Positions 60,847-64,000 of a stretch of 64,000 nucleotides of DNA are shown in pieces. Within the stretch, counting starts at the first letter, position 1. Each line of letters opens with the position of its first letter. The notes under the pieces were generated by a model. It was given only the letters and a program-made list of their open reading frames with translations, was not told the DNA's origin and did no database searches. The stretch comes from JAICMB01 sp035295125 (lineage in GTDB: Bacteria; Acidobacteriota; Terriglobia; Bryobacterales; Bryobacteraceae): assembly GCA_035295125.1 (NCBI GenBank), contig DATGJP010000042.1, positions 94,870 through 158,869 on the forward strand, in the 5' to 3' direction. Both the position numbers and the translations under genes were made by a program.

Positions 60847-61380
60847 TTAAACTGTGACTTTCAGTTTATCCAAAACCCGGAAAAGCGGGAGAGCCACGGC
60901 GGCATTGAGCAGTCCGAATATCGCGGTTTGTTGGGCGTCGAACCCGACGCTCTGGCCCAGCAGCGCGCGCGTCAGCACCCAGTACAGGAACTGGTGGAAG
61001 AAGAAAAAAAACAGCGACAGGACGAAAGTGATAAATGGATTTTCGACGTCGAAACGAAGACTGACGGAGGCTGCGAAGTACCCTACGAGCGTTTTCACAA
61101 TGCCAAACAAGCCGATAGGCTGATGAGACAGCGAATCCTGTGCCAGGCCAATGGCGGCGCCGTAGAATACGGACGCGATCGGGCTGCGGCCGCTGAGCGC
61201 GAAGTACACCGTGATCAGGAGCGGGAGGTCAAGATAGGAGAGCTGCGGAATGAACCGCGGCACATAGACCTGAAACAGAATCGCGACCAGCGGGACCAGG
61301 ATCAGCCCGGCGGGCCTGAGGCGCGCGCCTTTCTTTTTGCGAAGAGAGTCCGAGAGCAGGCTCTCGCTGAATTCGGTCAT
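60847..61380 (-). CDS. mreD: Rod shape-determining membrane protein MreD
   Basis: 177 residues with about five TM helices (GLILVPLVAILFQVYVPRF, LPLLITVYFALSG, NPFITFVLSLFFFFFHQFLYW, IFGLLNAAVALPLF). It spans the inner membrane in the elongasome and links MreC to the PBP2/RodA pair. Lys/Arg-rich N-terminus RKKKGARLR in the cytosol. The ATG overlaps the mreC stop by 4 bases (ATGA). Confidence 0.88.
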   Translation of the reverse strand: MTEFSESLLSDSLRKKKGARLRPAGLILVPLVAILFQVYVPRFIPQLSYLDLPLLITVYFALSGRSPIASVFYGAAIGLAQDSLSHQPIGLFGIVKTLVGYFAASVSLRFDVENPFITFVLSLFFFFFHQFLYWVLTRALLGQSVGFDAQQTAIFGLLNAAVALPLFRVLDKLKVTV

Positions 61381-62960
61381 GGCCTGGGTTTCGAACCCGA
61401 GGCCGGAGATGTCCCGGTTGCAGTCGCAGGCTTGGTGGTGTTTACGGGCTTTGCGGACGTAGTGGTTTTCGTGGCGTCGGGGGTTTTCGGTTTCGGCGGA
61501 GCGGATGGCGGCGGCGACGCGATCTCAGCGCTGCGGGTCTCGGATACAGCGGGCGGTTTGGATTGCACCCGCTGTACTCGCTCGATGAGCGCCTCGCTGT
61601 CCGGATCAGCGTCGGTCGGATCGGTGACGAGCGCAGGTGGACGGGGGCGCGGTTTATCCTGAGTGGCGGTCGCCGTTGGCTTGGCGGTGGACGCGGGCGG
61701 TTTTTCGGCAGCGTTCGCAACGCCGGTGTGAATTGCCGGCGGCTGCGCCGAAGTCCCAAGCGTTGCTGTTGGTGGCCGTACCGCAGGTTGTCCGGATGCC
61801 GGATTCTGAGTCGTTGCCTGGCCGTTCACGGGCGCGGGACGCGAGGGCTGATTGGGAGTTCCGTTGTTCGGCGTCGCGGTTGCTCCGGCTGCCGGGGGTA
61901 CTGCCGGAGCAGGCTTCACCGCGGGTTGCTGATCCTTGCCGACCTTAGTGAAATCCGGCGGCTTGGGAGACGCAATCCCATATTTGAAGTTCTCGTCCTG
62001 CGCGACGTGCTGGTATTCCTGGCGTAGCTTGTCGGCGTCGGTGGTCAGGGTTGCTGTCGCGGCTTGCGGATCCGTGGCCGTCACGTCCGTCGGCGGCGAG
62101 AGCAGCTTCTGTGTTTGGGTGACTACGGGTGTCGTGGGAATAGGCTCGTGTACGCCTTCGGTCACGATGAGGATTTCTTCCAGCCCGCCCTGGATGCCGC
62201 TCGGCGTCAGCTCAATTTCCTTGGCGCTGCGGCCGTTGTGCACGGAAGCGACCTGGCCGACGGGAAAGCCTCGCGGAAAGATGCGATCGTCACCCGCAGT
62301 GAAAAACCACTCGCCGTTTTCGACCTTCTCCTCGTTCTGGATGTAATCGACGCGGCACTTCGGGCTGCCCTGGCCGCGCAACGTTCCGTGGACGTGGTTC
62401 TTCTGCGAGACGACGCCGGCGCCAAACGAGGGATCGGTCACCAGCATGATCAGCGACGCCGTTGGGTAGGCCGAGACGACCTTGCCCACGATGCCGTCCG
62501 GTGTGATGACCGCCATTCCGGCCTCAACGCCGGACGACGATCCCCGGTCCACGAACACGGTTTTCGAATTCGAACCCGTGCCGTTGCCGATCACGCGTGC
62601 CGCCAGTGTCTTCGAAGGCGTTTCGGACTGGAAAACGCTTAACTCCTTGGCGCGTTCCGCTGTCGAAAGCTGCGTCCTGAGGAAATGATTTTCCAGTTTC
62701 AGTTGATCGAGTTGATGCTGGAGCTGGTCGTTCTTCTCCTTCACGTGAATCAGCACGAAGTAGTCCCACACAACGCCGATGGTGTGGCGGCGTACGAATT
62801 CGAGCCCTTGCTCAACGGGGGTTACCGTCGAGACCGCCCAAACGCGAATCAGCGGAACATCTTTGTTTGTCTTGACCTGGTAGGCCAGCAGCACCAGTTG
62901 CGCAAACAGGACCACCAGAAGGACTGTGATATTTCGATACCGGTTGAGAAGGAATTCCAT
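61377..62960 (-). CDS. mreC: Rod shape-determining protein MreC with extended C-terminal tail
   Basis: 527 residues. Residues 1-280 are a standard MreC: one N-terminal TM (NITVLLVVLFAQLVLLAYQ), a coiled coil at about 72-105 (EKNDQLQHQLDQLKLENHFL), and the double beta-barrel domain (AARVIGNGTGSNSKTVFVDRG, GVEAGMAVITPDGIVGKVV). The remaining ~245 residues are a Pro/Thr/Ala-rich low-complexity tail, almost doubling the usual length of about 280-300. MreC is the periplasmic activator of PBP2/RodA. The tail may span the periplasm or bind the wall. Confidence 0.9.
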   Translation of the reverse strand: MEFLLNRYRNITVLLVVLFAQLVLLAYQVKTNKDVPLIRVWAVSTVTPVEQGLEFVRRHTIGVVWDYFVLIHVKEKNDQLQHQLDQLKLENHFLRTQLSTAERAKELSVFQSETPSKTLAARVIGNGTGSNSKTVFVDRGSSSGVEAGMAVITPDGIVGKVVSAYPTASLIMLVTDPSFGAGVVSQKNHVHGTLRGQGSPKCRVDYIQNEEKVENGEWFFTAGDDRIFPRGFPVGQVASVHNGRSAKEIELTPSGIQGGLEEILIVTEGVHEPIPTTPVVTQTQKLLSPPTDVTATDPQAATATLTTDADKLRQEYQHVAQDENFKYGIASPKPPDFTKVGKDQQPAVKPAPAVPPAAGATATPNNGTPNQPSRPAPVNGQATTQNPASGQPAVRPPTATLGTSAQPPAIHTGVANAAEKPPASTAKPTATATQDKPRPRPPALVTDPTDADPDSEALIERVQRVQSKPPAVSETRSAEIASPPPSAPPKPKTPDATKTTTSAKPVNTTKPATATGTSPASGSKPRP

Positions 62961-62981
62961 AAAACACCCGCGGCGCGGGCC

Positions 62982-64000
62982 CTACTCAATTGCCACTCTA
63001 CGCAATAGCTTGAAATCCGTCAACATCTTACCCGTGCCGAGCACAACGCTCGCCAGAGGATCCTCGGCAATCGATACGGGGAGTCCCGTCTCCTCCCGGA
63101 TGCGCTTGTCGAGATTTTTCAGCATGGCGCCGCCACCTGTTAGTACGATGCCGCGATCGCTGATATCCGCACTCAATTCCGGCGGCGTTCTTTCCAGGGC
63201 GACACGAATTGCATTCATGATCGTTGCCACGCATTCCGACAGCGCTTCGCGAATTTCGCTGTCATCAATCGTGATGGTTTTCGGAACGCCCTCGATCAGG
63301 TTGCGCCCCTTGATTTCCATCGTCAGCGGCCGCTCGAGCGGATAGGCCGAGCCAATCTGAATTTTGATGGCTTCGCCGGTGCGTTCGCCGATCAGCAGGT
63401 TGTACTTACGCTTCAGGTACTGCATGATCGCGTCGTCCATCTCATTACCAGCGACGCGAACCGACCGCGAATAGACGATGCCGGAAAGTGAAATAACGGC
63501 GACGTCGGTTGTGCCTCCGCCGATATCCACTACCATGTTTCCCGACGGCTCGGTTACAGGCAGGCCGGCGCCGATGGCCGCCACCATGGCCTGTTCGACG
63601 AGATGTACTTCGCTGGCCTTGGCGCGATAGGCGGAGTCGATGACGGCGCGCTTTTCAACCTGGGTAATCTCGCTGGGCACTCCGATCACGATACGGGGGT
63701 GAACCAGCATTTTGCGGCCGTGCGCCTTCTGAATGAAGTAATTCAGCATGCGCTCGGTGACTTTGAAGTCGGCGATCACGCCGTCCTTCATGGGGCGGAT
63801 GGCCACGATATTGCCCGGCGTGCGGCCGAGCATCTCTTTGGCTTCCTTGCCCACCGCTTCCACTTCCCCGTTGTTCTTGTTAATGGCGACAATGGAGGGC
63901 TCGTTCACCACGATACCTTTGCCTTTGGCGTAGACCAGCGTGTTGGCCGTGCCCAAATCGATGGCAAGATCCGAAGAAAAGAGACTGAATAACGACCGCA
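62982..64000 (-). CDS. mreB: Rod shape-determining actin-like protein MreB, 5' end beyond window
   Basis: At least 339 residues. Reading leftward from the right edge, the frame opens with RSLFSLFSSDLAIDLGTAN, so the start codon lies just outside the window; a TTG at 63954-63956 is not the start. Actin-fold ATPase motifs are present: DLGTANT (phosphate 1), NMVVDIGGGTTDVAV (phosphate 2) and GIVLTGGGAMLKNLD (adenosine). MreB filaments guide lateral wall synthesis. mreC begins 21 bp downstream. Confidence 0.95.
   Translation of the reverse strand, partial: RSLFSLFSSDLAIDLGTANTLVYAKGKGIVVNEPSIVAINKNNGEVEAVGKEAKEMLGRTPGNIVAIRPMKDGVIADFKVTERMLNYFIQKAHGRKMLVHPRIVIGVPSEITQVEKRAVIDSAYRAKASEVHLVEQAMVAAIGAGLPVTEPSGNMVVDIGGGTTDVAVISLSGIVYSRSVRVAGNEMDDAIMQYLKRKYNLLIGERTGEAIKIQIGSAYPLERPLTMEIKGRNLIEGVPKTITIDDSEIREALSECVATIMNAIRVALERTPPELSADISDRGIVLTGGGAMLKNLDKRIREETGLPVSIAEDPLASVVLGTGKMLTDFKLLRRVAIE

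Overview
The window looks like a chromosomal segment of an acidobacterium, most likely of the Bryobacterales / Candidatus Solibacter type. This is inference from gene content, not from a marker gene. The evidence is four orphan MacB/FtsX-like permeases of the ADOP kind (Acidobacterial Duplicated Orphan Permease), a giant secreted BACON-domain protein, DUF4097 and beta-propeller secreted proteins, high-GC coding with many GTG/TTG starts, and few strong Shine-Dalgarno sites. No rRNA, tRNA, insertion sequence or CRISPR array was seen. No gene-free stretch exceeds about 250 bases.

Layout. 1-2.5 kb: the end of a TPR protein facing hemQ. 2.5-6.4 kb: an ADOP permease and a Rid-family protein, divergent from a LysR regulator. 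6.5-13.6 kb: one 2382-residue secreted metzincin-like protein with FG-GAP, BACON and three C-terminal repeat domains. 13.7-20.9 kb: DUF3224, two ADOP permeases, a DUF4097 protein and a small secreted protein. 20.9-27.9 kb: a tightly overlapped histidine operon hisI-G-D-C-HAD-B-H-F-A, preceded by an apparent classical attenuator. That attenuator is a 17-codon leader peptide with six histidines followed by an intrinsic terminator just before hisI. 27.9-29.7 kb: a GT-C-like membrane protein. 29.7-33.1 kb: an ArsR regulator and a FAD monooxygenase interrupted by one in-frame stop, divergent from NIPSNAP and ABM-type proteins. 33.3-37 kb: a secreted protein of unknown function and a fourth ADOP permease. 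37.1-38.5 kb: a retron-clade reverse transcriptase standing alone. 38.6-43.7 kb: a secreted beta-propeller protein, an OFA-type MFS transporter and a formate-dehydrogenase-like molybdoenzyme. 43.7-51.2 kb: a surface polysaccharide cluster with four glycosyltransferases, one fused to a methyltransferase, and an ABC-2 export permease with an N-terminal beta domain. 51.3-53 kb: a glucose-dehydrogenase-like enzyme and a KynB-like cyclase. 53.2-56 kb: a degenerate histidine kinase, NarL-type regulator and amidohydrolase operon. 56.1-57.3 kb: a CpaE-like ATPase. 57.5-58.9 kb: an amino-acid permease. 59-64 kb: the rod-shape operon mreB-mreC-mreD-mrdA, with mreB running off the right edge.

How genes work together. 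The his genes encode most of the path from PR-ATP to histidinol. hisE is absent, and the HAD protein is the natural candidate for the missing histidinol-phosphatase. The mre/mrdA genes build the lateral wall. The glycosyltransferase and permease cluster probably makes and exports a surface glycan, but its ATPase is not in the window. The points I find most worth pursuing are the his attenuator, the lone retron-like reverse transcriptase, the metzincin-BACON protein, the kinase without an ATP site, and short GCAGGCG...CGCCTGC inverted repeats, two of which lie in a protein linker.
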